A stretch of DNA of 64,000 nucleotides from Capsicum annuum (Eukaryota > Streptophyta > Magnoliopsida > Solanales > Solanaceae). Position numbers and translations under genes: made by a program. The DNA is taken from assembly GCF_002878395.1 (NCBI RefSeq), contig NC_061116.1, positions 119,512,692 to 119,576,691 on the forward strand, read 5' to 3'. Below the pieces are notes generated by a model, which was not told the origin of the DNA, did not search any database, and saw nothing but the letters and a program-made list of their open reading frames with translations. Shown in pieces: positions 1 through 10,817 of the stretch (position 1 is the first letter of the stretch; each line of letters starts with the position of its first letter).

Positions 1-2081
1 GAGGATGAAACAACTGAAAATATCATCAACTGGTATCAGCCCCAATTGCAATACCAATGCGACGGCTTGACACCAATACCAATCCCTCTTATTCCAACCC
101 ATAGTAGTTCCACAAAAGCCTCTAACCCAAAGAATACAAATATCTGATTGGAATATGCCCCTAACCATAGCCAAAACCAATATCCATAAATAATCCAATG
201 TATGAAATGACATCCATGAAATTGAGCGTTCCAAATAGTTGAAAGTTCACCACTTCAATCTAAAGCTGACCCCCAAATGTCTGAATGCTAAGCAGGAGGA
301 GTAAAACGGTCGATTCCTGCATCGCGTAGGGATACAGTCACCTGAAGATAGGTTAGCAAGTGAATGCTAGCATGAACTCAGGGTTAGGATAAAATAATGC
401 CAATTATAAAACCAAGTAAAACCATCCATATACACATAAACCATACATACATATATATAAAAATTTTGGGAAAGGGAATCGAGTTTAGCATTCTATTTAA
501 AACCTTTACCTAAGCTGTGTGTCTTTGTTATCCCAAACCACCCATGGGCTATATGGGTTTAGTTACCCCTGATAAAGGGGACTTGTGCGTTAAATATGAA
601 CGACCAGGGAAGAAAACCTAGGATTACTAGTACATCCCTCAAAACATAAAGTATGACATTATGCACGTGGTTACTCAGACCAAACCCACATCGGCAAATA
701 TGAGTTTCCAGTTTTGATCCTCTTGGGACCTCTACCTTCCATGGCTTTGCTATACCCCTCTCCTTTAAGCCCAATTACAATCATTTTCTAATAAAACCAT
801 TATTCCATTATTATTAACCAAGGCTATTAGTAGTGGTATTGTCATACCAACTATAACTTGCAAGTATTATCCTTAGCCAATCCTTAGGGGATTCCCATGT
901 ACCCCATATGATTTCTAATTAAATTAAAACCATGGCCACCAAGGCCTTTTCAATCCATTCAAAACCATTTACATCATTCACATTCAGGGTTCTATTACCA
1001 AGTTTAAAACATGCATAAGTAACATTAAAAATCCAATATTCTAGTGAAAGCATTATTACAAGCATTTTATCAAACACATTGGGAGCATAATATTTCCAAA
1101 ACCAAAGTCCATTACAAAAGAACCATTCCCATGAAAACAATTACTCAAAAGCACCAGTAATGCATATAAAAGCATAATTAAAACATGCAAAAACCATAAT
1201 CAAGCATTTATAACAAAACCCCTAAATCATATTTGAAAACCCAAAATCATACAATATTCAAATCATGTAAACATTGTACAAAGCATGACTTTAGTTGGAA
1301 CTAAAAATGAGGGAAGAGGACATGCCTTAAAACAAGATGATGATAGAAAAAAATCACCAATACAAACCCCAATTTAGTTCTTAAGATGAAACCCTAGTTT
1401 TCTTTGTCCAAGAACTCTAGAAAGGATTAAAGAGTGTTTTCCAGTATTTTAGAATAGAGTAATAGGGAAATTAACCTCCCAAGTGCAATATAATTCATAC
1501 GACCTTATTAGGATAAGTGGGGAAATGTTGAGATTACCCTCACTTAAGCTGTATTTAATTCCCATCATAGGGTATAGCTGACCTTTACAAGTCATACCCA
1601 ACCTGTACAAATGGTACCCACCTCTCGCACCTTAGGCTTTCTTCTTGGACCTAACACTGTAGAAGGTATGATATACCTAAACCCAAGTCGTATTCAAGTG
1701 TACGACTATTACCTATAAATCGTACCCCTGGTAGAATAAAATCTATGAGGTTTGTACACTGACCACCATACGAGTCCTGGGTACGAATCTTACCATAGAT
1801 TACAGCTCATGGTGAACTACTCATCCTCAAATCCAACTTAAATTACCAAGTCTAAGATTAAGTAAAGTAACCATACAACTTGTACCCAACTATATGACTC
1901 GTACCACTTAAATCATACCCATTCTAGTAACTACATCAATCCCACCAACCAACACTGGTCAGCATATGACTGTACCATACCATCCATACCTAAGTGTATG
2001 ACTCATTCCCCTAACTCGTATCTTTCCCTAAAACCAAAAATCAAGGAGAATTTTCTAATATCCAGAAACCAGGGTGTTTCA
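1..2081 (-). repeat. X: partial LTR, reverse orientation
   Basis: The right edge is sharp. Read on the minus strand it begins TGAAACACCCTGG, a typical LTR start, at 2081, and the integrase reading of element A resumes directly at 2082. No coding sequence is visible on either strand. From about 1560 to 2000 many variants of a TACGACTCGTACC word form an island, as seen in the U3 of other LTRs here. The left edge lies outside the window, so this may be a solo LTR or the end of a longer element. The family is not identified. Confidence 0.6.
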
Positions 2082-3221
2082 TATCAGCAGATAAAGGTCG
2101 AGCATATGAAACCTAGTGGTGGTTTAGAGATTACCTATCCCTGAGTGGAAGTGGGAATAGATCACCATGGACTTTATGATTGGTTTGCCTTATATATCTC
2201 ATGGTTCAGACTGTGTGTGGGTCATCGTGGATTGATTGACAAAGTTAACTTATTTTATTCTAGTTTCAGTATTATTTAGTTCTGAAAGGTTGGTCCATAT
2301 CTATATTCATGAGATTGTGCATCTGCATGATATACCAATGTGTATTATTTCACATTAAGGTTATGTGTTCACATCTCATATTTGGAAGACTTTTCAAGAT
2401 GAGTTGGGTACTCAGTTGATCTTAGCATGATATTTCACCCACAAACTGATGGTCAATCTGAATGGACTATTCAGGTTTTAAAGGATATGCTCCATGCTTG
2501 TGTGATGGATTTTGGTGGCTAGTGAGAATATCATTTGGCTTTAGCAAAGTTTACATATAATAATAGCTACCATTCCAGTATTAATATGGCTCCTTTTGTG
2601 GTGTTGTATAGTAGACCTTACCACTTGCCAGTGGGTTGGTTTGATATTTTAGAGGTGAGACCTCGAGGTACAGACTTGCTTTGTGAGTCTTTGGACAGAG
2701 TCCAGATCATTTAGGATAAACTTAGAGTAGCTTAGAGTAGGCAGAACTGCTATGCTAACTGTAGACTTCCAAGATTGAAATTTAGTGTTGGTGATCATGT
2801 TTTGCTTTGAGTTTCTCTCATGAAGGGTGTGATGATGTTTGGGAAGATGGGAAAGTTTATGGAAAGTTTATCCCAAGGTATATTGGTTTATTTGAGATTC
2901 TTTGAACTATTGGTGATGTGGCCTATGAGTTAGCTTTGCCTCCAGATCTATTGGTGTTAATCAAGTTTTCATGTTTCCATACTTCGCCGCTATATTCCCA
3001 ATGAGTATCATATCATTTTTTGGGAGTCAGTTTAGTTAGATAAGCGATTAGCCTTTATTGAGGAGCTGGACTCAATTTTGGTTAGTGATGTTAAATGGTA
3101 GCGCTCTAGAGTTATCCCGACGATTAAGGTTCAGTGGTAACATAAACCTATAGATAAGGCTACTTGGGAGGTCGAGTCAGATATGCATAGTTCCTATCCC
3201 TAGATTTTTAATGGTAGATGT
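2082..3221 (+). pseudogene. A: integrase and chromodomain relic
   Basis: Translated fragments in shifting frames follow a Ty3/gypsy integrase. The tail of the HHCC zinc domain starts at 2082, where the expected second cysteine reads Tyr, followed by a PEWKWE-like stretch and the core start MDF at about 2169. An HPQTDGQSE-like motif near 2437-2462 keeps the catalytic Glu, but the region of the second catalytic Asp near 2345 reads His then a stop. The C-terminal segment (about 2770-3000) has the GDHVL and PRYIGLFEI-type motifs, and a chromodomain-like end (about 3080-3195) has IKVQW and ATWEVES. Many stops and several frameshifts exclude function. In plant chromoviruses this module inserts cDNA and guides it to heterochromatin. 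Confidence 0.8.
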
Positions 3222-3469
3222 TGTAACGACCAACCTTTTGTTGAAATATGTGTAATTTGTTATTTTTATGTGATTTGACTATTTTACCCTCCCTCAAGTT
3301 TCACTATGGTACTTTGGGTGTTGGGGTAATTGGCATGGTTCTCGATGTATTTTGGTACTATTTGTGTGATCTTGTAGTTTTTGATGGCTTCGAGAGCCTT
3401 ATTATGGACATTTGTAGTTATCTTATGATTTATGATCCATGTGATGGATCATTAAACGAACTGTGCTAG
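3222..3469 (+). repeat. A: 3' LTR, first part
   Basis: It starts TGTAACGACC just after the chromodomain relic and is cut at 3469 by insertion of B. The sequence resumes after B at 16590. The last five bases (3465-3469, GCTAG) are the left copy of the target site duplication of B. No TATA box is seen in this part. Confidence 0.75.
3465..3469. repeat. B: left target site duplication (GCTAG)
   Basis: GCTAG lies immediately before the first TGATG of the 5' LTR of B. The identical GCTAG follows the last base of its 3' LTR at 16585-16589. Five bases is the usual duplication length for Ty3/gypsy insertion. Confidence 0.85.
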
Positions 3470-3619
3470 TGATGTTTTGGTGTTTTACGGAACATTTAGC
3501 ATCATTTTCTTAGGAACATTCTATGTTTTCAAGAAAACAAAGTGATATTTAATGAAGGTTTTTAGTGTTTCAATGAAAGGAGATAACCACAGAAGAAAAT
3601 TGGAAAAAATAGCAGAAAA

Positions 3620-4165
3620 GGGGAATTGATGGTCAAAATGATGGACCGTCAGGTTTACAATAGACTGCCATATATACCATCAAGTTGAACCAGAACAAAG
3701 CCTCTAGAGGAGTCAAATGACAGACAATATGGCAAACCGTCAGACATATGACGGACCATAAGTTGGACCATCAACACTTATCCAGAAACTACTTCTCAAA
3801 AGGACTTGGTGATGATCAAGGTGGTGGACCGTCAGACATAGGACGGACCATCAGATTGACCTTCAACACTTATCCAGAACCTATTCTCCAGAGGAACTCT
3901 GTGATGGTCAAAATAATGGACCGTCAATCTTGGAATGGACCACCAGATTGACCGTCAGTTCTTATCCAAAAGCTACCTTCCAAAAGGACACCGCAACGGT
4001 AAAGATGGTGGACCGTCAGTCCATTGACGGACCTCCAGGTGGACCATCAGATGTTATCCAAAAAATGCAATTCAGATGAATCGAGTGGCAGGAAAGATAG
4101 TGGACCGTCAGATCTTTGGCGGTCTATTATATGGACCGTCAAATGGGACGCAACTTTTCCATTTT
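3620..4165 (+). repeat. B: 92 bp tandem array in U3 of the 5' LTR (6 units)
   Basis: The word GGACCGTCAG or a close variant recurs at 3643, 3733, 3826, 3918, 4010 and 4102, a spacing of 90 to 93 bases. Each unit also holds a second half-site near GACGGACCATCAG and a shared stretch around TTATCCAGAACC. The array ends beside an inverted repeat at about 4112-4142 (TTTGGCGGTC with GGACCGTCAAA). It sits just upstream of the TATA box, where enhancers of LTR promoters usually lie. Confidence 0.85.
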
Positions 4166-4194
4166 TTAATTTTAAATTCTTTTTTTAGTTGGGA

Positions 4195-4206
4195 CATATA
4201 AATACC
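4195..4206 (+). promoter_or_regulatory. B: TATA box of the 5' LTR
   Basis: CATATAAATACC sits 3' of the 92 bp array in a run of A/T. The same word at the same place in the 3' LTR (15646-15657) is conserved although the LTRs differ by roughly 10 percent. It would set the U3/R boundary about 30 bases downstream. Confidence 0.7.
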
Positions 4207-4353
4207 AACCTTTAGGGTTAAGAACGCATCTTTTTTAGTTTTTACAAGTTTTCTTTTCATCTATTGAACCTTTTGATATCCAATTACTTTGGGGAATTTT
4301 AGTATCAAACAACTGATCATTAAAGACTTAAGAACTAATTCTTGGGGTTATTT

Positions 4354-5242
4354 GTAAGTAAACTTTCCATTTATTTATGAATAATACGAGAATGAATTCT
4401 TTATATTCTATGGAGTGTTGTGGCTAAATCTCATAACTAAGGGTATGGGATCCTTAATGTGAAATGCATCTATGGGTTGGGAATCAATTTGAGTTCGATA
4501 ATTGAATAACATTGCATAAACCTTTCTTCAATTTCATGACTTTTCTTGGTTGAAAACTTGAGGAGTAAGCCTTAGAACACCACTTGTCTGAGAGGAAAGT
4601 GTTTGTGGGGAAAAGAAGGTGTTTACATGAATTCTAAAGGCCTTTACCTTTAGAGTAATAGCTAGTGCCCTAATAGGATTAGCTTACATGAGAATTAGGT
4701 TGAAAGAATAAGGCATCCTATGAGTTTGAGAAAATTATAGGATAACCTATCCATTTGAGTTGAGAAACTAGTGGAACCTTTCTTGCAATTGAATTTGTTA
4801 AGTAGAACTCATAAATAATTCACACCCCAAATGATGCTGGCATTTTGGTGATCATAACCCTGGTTTGATTAATCTCATAAAGTTATGAAATATGGAGAAA
4901 ATCATTAGTTGAACTAATCTTGTTACAATTTATCATTTTACAAATTAAAAAAAAAAAAACAATCCCCCATTTTGGTTAAGAAACTCTGATCAACAGTCTA
5001 ATAACAATTACGACACTTAGTGAGCATAGTATTCCTTGTGGGATTCAACACCTAACCGAGTTGGGTCCTATATTTGACGGCGACCTCTTACACTTTCTAC
5101 TGAGAGTTTTAATTTGGGCGTATCAACTTTTTACGCCGTTGCCGGGGAATACATTTGTCAACTAAGTTTGTGATAGTTAATAGACCCTTTGGTCAAAGAT
5201 TCCCAAACTTTACTTTTTGTTTGTTGTTTTTGTTTTGAACAG
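4354..5242 (+). other. B: candidate leader intron (donor in LTR, acceptor before gag)
   Basis: The donor GTAAGT starts at 4354, about 160 bases after the TATA box, and is also kept in the 3' LTR at 15805. The acceptor is a T-rich tract ending GAACAG at 5242, 14 bases before the gag ATG at 5257. Removing this 889 base segment would delete the LTR end and the primer-binding site from the gag mRNA. This is inferred from splice words only; no transcript is available. Confidence 0.4.
5131..5148 (+). other. B: primer-binding site, tRNA-Asp type
   Basis: TTACGCCGTTGCCGGGGA lies five bases after the LTR end. It matches the complement of the 3' end of plant tRNA-Asp at all but two positions near its 5' end. 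This primer is characteristic of Athila elements. Confidence 0.85.
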
Positions 5243-5256
5243 GTTGACTCTTGTGC

Positions 5257-7070
5257 ATGCCAAATACACGGAGATTGAGTCATCCATTATTACCTATAAA
5301 TCCTGAACCACATCTCATTGGCAGAATGGATGCGCAACCAGACCCTGAAAGAATAACTGCTCAATAGGAGCAGGCTAAGTTAGCTGCATTGGCAGCTCCG
5401 CAAGTAAATCAGCAGAACGCTGATAACCCAGATCGGACTCCAAATCTTGATGATGAAGATCTGGGTGATGATGAGCTATTAAATCCAAGACGTAAAGATG
5501 ATTTGGCTGCACTTATCAACAGAGATTGCCATGCTAGAATGAGACTCGAACGCAGAGCTGTGCAGTTTTTTTTTTATGATAACGATGATGAACTGGATGG
5601 GGCTGGTGCCACAGGGGCTATTATTCCTCTCCCTTTAGCACCCGGAGCCAAGTTCAACATTACTAGCACTATGATCCAACTGTTGCAACTTAAAGGGTTA
5701 TTTGGTGGACTTGCTGGCGACGATCCGAATATGCATCTGATTAATTTTATCTCAACATGCAAGTCATTTGACAATCTGGGGGTTGGTCAGAATGTAATTC
5801 GTCTATGCTTATTTCCATTGTCTCTATCTGGAGAGGCAACTCTATGGCTGAATGGGCTAACTCCCGAATCTATCACCAATTGGAGGCAACTAAAAAATGC
5901 CTTCCTAGAAAGCTTCTTTCTGCCGTCCAAGAGAGCACAATTGAGAGATGATATAAGCAATTTCAGATAGCTTCCAATTAAAGCTCTCCACGAGACTTGG
6001 GAGAGGTTCAAGAAAAAGCTTATGCGGTTCCCAAATCATCAGATAACAAATGTCCATTTAATGGACATATTATATAGAGCTTTGAATTCGGTGACCAAGC
6101 CAGTGGTAGATAATGCTTTGGGTAGGTCATTCATGGATCTCACCATTCTTGAGGCATCTAAGATGCTAGATTATATGACAAAGAAAAGTAGAGCATGCAA
6201 TACTAAGGATTCTGAGGTAACAAGCTCTACTGTATCTATTGGTATGACTGCAGAACAGAGGCGAAGGAAAGAAGAATGTGACCAAGATATGGCTCACATG
6301 AAAACATAGATGGACCTTCTCACTAAGCATTTATTATCAAAGAAGACATAGAAGGTTAAAGTTGTTGCATCACAGGGAAGAGCTAACTCTAATTCTGAAG
6401 AGAAAGTGAATTACTTAAACAATTAGGGGCTTTTCGAGGCAGTGTCCAAGGAAACCAAAGTTGAAACTATTATGATCAAACCAGATATAAGGATCGTTAC
6501 CAAGAAAATTGGAAAAGCAAAAATGATAGGAGTGGGTTGTATATTCCTCTTGGAAGTCGTGATACAATTACGTCTAGTTCTTGGAAGATGTCCATAGAGG
6601 ACATAATGACCAAGCTATTGAAGGGAGTAGAAGCAACCAACACTGGAGTACTTGAGGTAAAAAATGATTTATCTTCGATGAAACAATTGGTTGACTCACA
6701 TTCTACGCCGATCAATCAATTGGAGTAGAAAATGGGCCAATTGTCAACGACAATTAATCAAAGGAAGGCTGGTACATTACCTAGTGACACATTCCAAAAT
6801 CCTAAGAAGGATGGATCGTGCATGGCAATTACCACTAAAAGTGGTAAGGTGTTAGAGAGCCAATCTGTGGGTAAGGCGGTAGTTGATGTGATAGCAAAAG
6901 ATATGGATAAAGCTGATCTTGATAATTCTATTGAATCTGCAGGATCAGATAGGGTTATTCCTGATACTGTACCTGATTGTTATCAGGCTGCTATATTTGA
7001 ACAAAAGAAGGACAAGGAAAAGGAAGTTGTGGTTAAAACTTTGCCAAAACCACTACCTCTCTTCCCTTAA
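5257..7070 (+). pseudogene. gag: B: gag polyprotein, broken
   Basis: The capsid/nucleocapsid protein that packages element RNA. I start it at ATG 5257 because that codon is in frame with the long open segment from 5389 and follows the acceptor at 5242. Residues about 45-240 hold the acidic N-terminus and the capsid core; near 5890-5960 is the plant-gag FLESFF...SKRAQLR stretch, continuing after a stop at 5968 into LHETWERFKK. In-frame TAG stops lie at 5365, 5968, 6307, 6349 and 6424. A frameshift near 6430 and further shifts near 6535 and 6730 separate the C-terminal parts. No zinc knuckle is legible in the broken section around 6430-6530. It is not functional. Confidence 0.85.
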
Positions 7071-7094
7071 AGACTAAAAAAGAAGATTGACAGC

Positions 7095-7848
7095 ATGAAG
7101 TTCAATAGATTCATGTCTACGTTGAAGCAGCTGACTATAAATGTTCCTTTGGTTGAGGCATTGGAGCAAATACCAGGGTATGCCAATTTTGTGAAGGACC
7201 TTTTGACAAAAAAGAGAGTAGCAAGTTATGAACCAGTTGATAATATCCATCACTGTAGTGCGATTGCTACAAGGTCATTAGTTCAGAAGAAGGCAGATCC
7301 GGGAGCCTTCACTATTCCTTGTATGGTGGGGTCTTTGGATTTTGACATGGCCTTATGTGATCTTGGGGCTAGCATTAATTTGATACTACTAGCCATTTAT
7401 AAATAGTTGGAGTTGGGAGATCCTACACCAACCAACATGCGGCTTGTAATGGCAGATATGTCGATAAAATGGCCTGTTGGGGTTCTGTATGATGTATTAG
7501 TGAAGGTGGCTACCTTCATTTTTTCGGAAGATTTTTTAATTTTGGATTGTGAGGTAGACTTCTAGGTTTCCATAATATTGGGTCAAACTTTTCTCACAAC
7601 CAGAAGTGTGCTTATTGATCTATAAGAAAATGAGCTTTTATTCTGGATGAACGATGAAGTGGTGCATTTTGATGTATGGAAATCAATGAAGAATCCCAAA
7701 TAAATGAATGTGTTCTTTATAGTTGATATTTATTATGAAGATGAGATGGAATTATCTTTGGAGGAGCAGCTTACTGTTGAGCCATTGGCTGCTGTGCTCA
7801 TGAACTTTGATCGTAAGGATATTGATGAGTACGAAGAAACTGTCTAGG
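7095..7848 (+). pseudogene. B: aspartic protease domain, broken
   Basis: This domain would cleave the gag-pol polyprotein. The segment 7095-7406 leads into the active-site motif C-D-L-G-A-S with the catalytic Asp codon at 7359-7361; D-L-G-A in place of D-T/S-G-A is usual in Athila. A TAG at 7404 ends the open segment 14 codons later. The family sequence continues in frame through a MRLVMAD-like flap region and an ILGQTFL-like stretch near 7575, with more stops (TAG near 7563, TAA near 7622 and 7701). The frame changes between 7840 and 7850 to that of RT. Confidence 0.75.
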
Positions 7849-7849
7849 A

Positions 7850-8770
7850 ATGGGGTCGTATTCTTATACCCCCAAGAAGCTGTATCTTGACCTTAAGAAT
7901 CGGTCTTCACTACTAGCAAAGCCATCCATTGAAGAGCCACCAATGTTAGACTTGAAGGAGCTACCTAGTCATCTAAGGTATGTGCTCTTGGGTAGTGGAA
8001 ATACGCTGCCAGTTATTATTGCTTCTTATCTCAATGAACAACAGGTGGAAGCTCTCATCTCTGTTCTTAAGAGATATAAAAGAGCTATTGGTTGGACTGT
8101 TGCAGATATCATTGGTATCCCTCTTAGCATATGTATGCACAAGATTCAATTAGAGGAAAATTGTGTACCCACTACTGAGCATCAGCATTGCCTAAATCCA
8201 CCTATGCAAGAGGTAGTGAAGAAAGAAATCATCAAGTGGCTAGATTCAGGGGTGGTGTACCCAATCTCAGACAGTAAATGGGTGAGTCCTATACAGTGTG
8301 TGCCCAAGAAATGGGGCATGATGGTAGTAGCCAATGAGAAGAATATGCTAATTCCACTCAGGCCTGTCACAAGTTGGAGGGTGTGTATGGACTATCGAAA
8401 GCTAAATTCATGGATACTGAAGGATCACTTTCCAATGCCATTCATAGATTAGATGCTTGATCGATTGGCAGGCAGAGGCCTGTACTGTTTCTCGGATGGG
8501 TATTTCGGGTATAATCAGATCTCCATTTCTCATGAGGATCAGGAGAAAATAATGTTCACATGCCCATATGGCACATTTACTTTTAAAAGGATGCCCTTTG
8601 GATTATGTAATGCACCGGCTACATTCCAGAGGTGCATGATATCGATTTTCTCTAATATGGTTGAAGACACCTTGTAGGTGTTAATGGATGATTTTTCAGT
8701 AGTTGGAGATTCCTTTGACTTATGCTTACTGAATCTAAGTCAACCATTATAGAGGTGTGAAGAGTTTAAC
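7850..8770 (+). pseudogene. B: reverse transcriptase domain, broken
   Basis: Copies element RNA into cDNA. A PHLRYVLLG-like linker starts near 7965. The RT fingers follow (EEIIKWLD-like near 8225, SPIQCVPKK at 8285), then WRVCMDYRKLN at 8376-8408. A TAG at 8450 interrupts, then come FSDGYFGYNQI, MPFGLCNAPATFQ at 8590-8630, a TAG at 8675, and the catalytic box L-M-D-D-F with Asp codons at 8687 and 8690. Another TAG lies at 8750. The catalytic residues are intact; only stops and the upstream frameshift disable it. Codon order and motif spacing are normal for Ty3/gypsy. Confidence 0.88.
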
Positions 8771-9430
8771 TTGGTCCTTAACTGGGAAAAATGCCACTTT
8801 ATGGTGAAAGAAGGCATTGTTCTCGGTCATAACATTTCTGCGAAAGGTATTGAGGTGGATAAGGCCAAAGTTGAGGTTATCGAGAAAATACCTCCCCCCA
8901 TCTCTATAAAAGGGGTGCATAGCTTTCTTAGACATGCAGGATTCTATCACAGATTTATAAAGGATTTCTCAAAGGTTGCAAACCCATTGTGCAAACTTCT
9001 TGAAAAAGAGGCCAAGTTCTCTTTTGATGATGACTGTAGGCAGGCGTTTGAATGCATTAAGCTGAAGTTAGTGGAGGCTCCAGTTGTTATTTCTCCCGAC
9101 TGGACAAAGCCATTTGAACTAATGTGCGATGCTAGTGGGGTGGCGCTTGGAGCTGTGTTGGGCCAGAAAAAGGATAAGTTGTTTAATCCAATCTACTATG
9201 CCAGCAAATCCCTGAATGGGGCTCCAAAGACCTACACTATCACTGAACAATAACTTCTGGCTTTGGTTTACGCCTTTGAGAAATTCAGGGTGCATTTTCT
9301 AGGGACTAAGGTGGTGGTCCACATGGATCATGCAGCTCTAAGGTACTTAATGGCTAAGAAAGATGTGAAGCCAAGATTGATCCGGTGGTATTATTGCTTT
9401 AAGAATTCGACTTTGAGGTAAAGGATCGCA
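8771..9430 (+). pseudogene. B: RT thumb and RNase H, broken
   Basis: The segment 8771-9253 holds the RT thumb/connection (LGHNIS, F-Y-H-R-F-I-K-D-F-S near 8941) and the RNase H start C-D-A-S with catalytic Asp codon 9128-9130. TAA at 9251 stops it. RNase H continues in the same frame (HFLGTKVVVHMDHAALRYL near 9290-9350) until a frameshift near 9390, after RLIRW. The reading resumes in another frame as EFDFEVKD and leads to integrase. It removes the RNA strand during cDNA synthesis in the living family. Confidence 0.82.
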
Positions 9431-10817
9431 AGGGGTGCGAAAATTAGGTGGTTGATCACTTATCCAGACTTGAATGCGAACAAGCAATCAAGGACAAGTT
9501 AGATATTAATGATTCCTTTCTGGATGAGAAGATACTATCTATTAAGTTCGAGCAGATTCCGTGGTATGCTAATTTAGCAAATTACGTGGTAAGTGAGGTG
9601 ATGCCAGATAATCTTCCTTTCACCAAAGGAAAAAGTTCCTTCATGATGTTACCCAGTATTTCTGGGATGAGCCCTATATTTTTCAGCGATGTGAAAATGG
9701 TGTTATTAGGCGCTGTGTACCAGATATGGAGATGCTGAATATTTTGGAAGCATGCCACGCTTCACCTATTGGTGGTCACCATGCAGGCGACCACACTGCT
9801 CAGAAATTACTACAGAGTGGCTACTATTGGCCCACACTATTCAAAGATGCATATGAGTTCTTTCGTAGATGTGATCAATGTCAGAGACATGGATCAATCT
9901 CCAAACGTCATGAGATACCAATGTCCAAATAATGGAAGTAGAGTTATTTGATGTATGGGTCATTGACTTCATGGGCCCATTTGTAAGCTCGTATGGGTTA
10001 AAATACATCCTAGTAGCTGTAGACTATGTATCAAAATAGGTAGAAGTTGTGCTGACAATGAAGGAAAAAGAGTTGTGGCATTTCTGAAAAAGAACATATT
10101 CTCCCGCTTTGGAGTACCAAGAACAATCATAAGTGATGGTGGATCCCATTTTTGCAATAAAGTTTTCAAGGCTGTGCTGGCAAAGTATGGAGTAAAACAA
10201 CACCGTGTAGCAACTCCTTATCACCCACAAACTAGTGGCCAAGTGGAGGTGTCGAATCACGAGATCAAGGCCATTCTCGCCAAAATTATTCTAGAAAGCT
10301 CGATAATGCCTTGTGGGCATATCGAACTGCTTTTAAGACACCAATTGGCATGTCACCATATCAGCTAGTTTATGGGAAGGCATGTCATTTGCCAATTGAG
10401 ATGGAACATAAGGCCTTGTGGGCTGTAAAAAGGCTGAATATGCATTGGAAGGAGGCATCTGATCTAAGATTGGAGAAGATTAACGAGATGGACGAATTCT
10501 ATCCCAAAGCTTATGAAAAAGTTGATTTGTAAAAATAAAGAATGAAGAAATACTATGACCAAAGGATTACACAGAGAGAATTTATGAAAGGTGATTTGGC
10601 CCTTCTTTTCAAATCCAGACTGAAGCTATTTCCGGGTAAGTTGAAGTCTAAATGGTCAGGCCCATTTAAAATTAGCCAAGTCTACTCATCTGGAGTAGTC
10701 GAGCTTGAAAATGAAGATGGTAGTGTCTTCAAAGTGAACTGGCAAAGAATCAAACTTTATACTGGTCCAAAAGACCTAATAAAAAGTGTTGATGTCTTTT
10801 ACCTCGATGAAGTCTGA
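9431..10817 (+). pseudogene. B: integrase, broken
   Basis: Inserts cDNA into the host genome. The linker with DHLSRLE follows a TAG at 9445. The HHCC zinc domain (C-H-A-S to C-D-Q-C) spans 9726-9932. The core has the first Asp at 9965-9967 (VIDFMGPF), a frameshift before about 10075, the second Asp at 10135-10137 (ISDGG) and the Glu at 10246-10248 (QVEVSN). The second Asp and the Glu are separated by 36 residues rather than the canonical 35. The C-terminal part (10311-10817) has [10 protein letters not shown] and the KWSGPF motif at about 10656-10675. No chromodomain follows, as expected for Athila. Stops lie at 9930 and 10530. Confidence 0.85.

Larger units (their letters stand above)
3470..5125 (+). 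repeat. B: 5' LTR
   Basis: It is 1656 bp, starting TGATGTTTTGG and ending GGGCGTATCA. It aligns over its full length with 14923-16584. U3 holds six units of a 92 bp tandem repeat (about 3620-4165), a hairpin at 4112-4142 and a TATA box at 4195. A GTAAGT donor word lies at 4354. The apparent short frames inside it come from the tandem array and are not genes. Confidence 0.9.

Noticed and set aside
3748..3951. 67-codon frame, with a similar one at 15201-15404
   Set aside because: Both lie in the 92 bp tandem array of the Athila LTRs. The repeat phase keeps them open, and no family is recognised.
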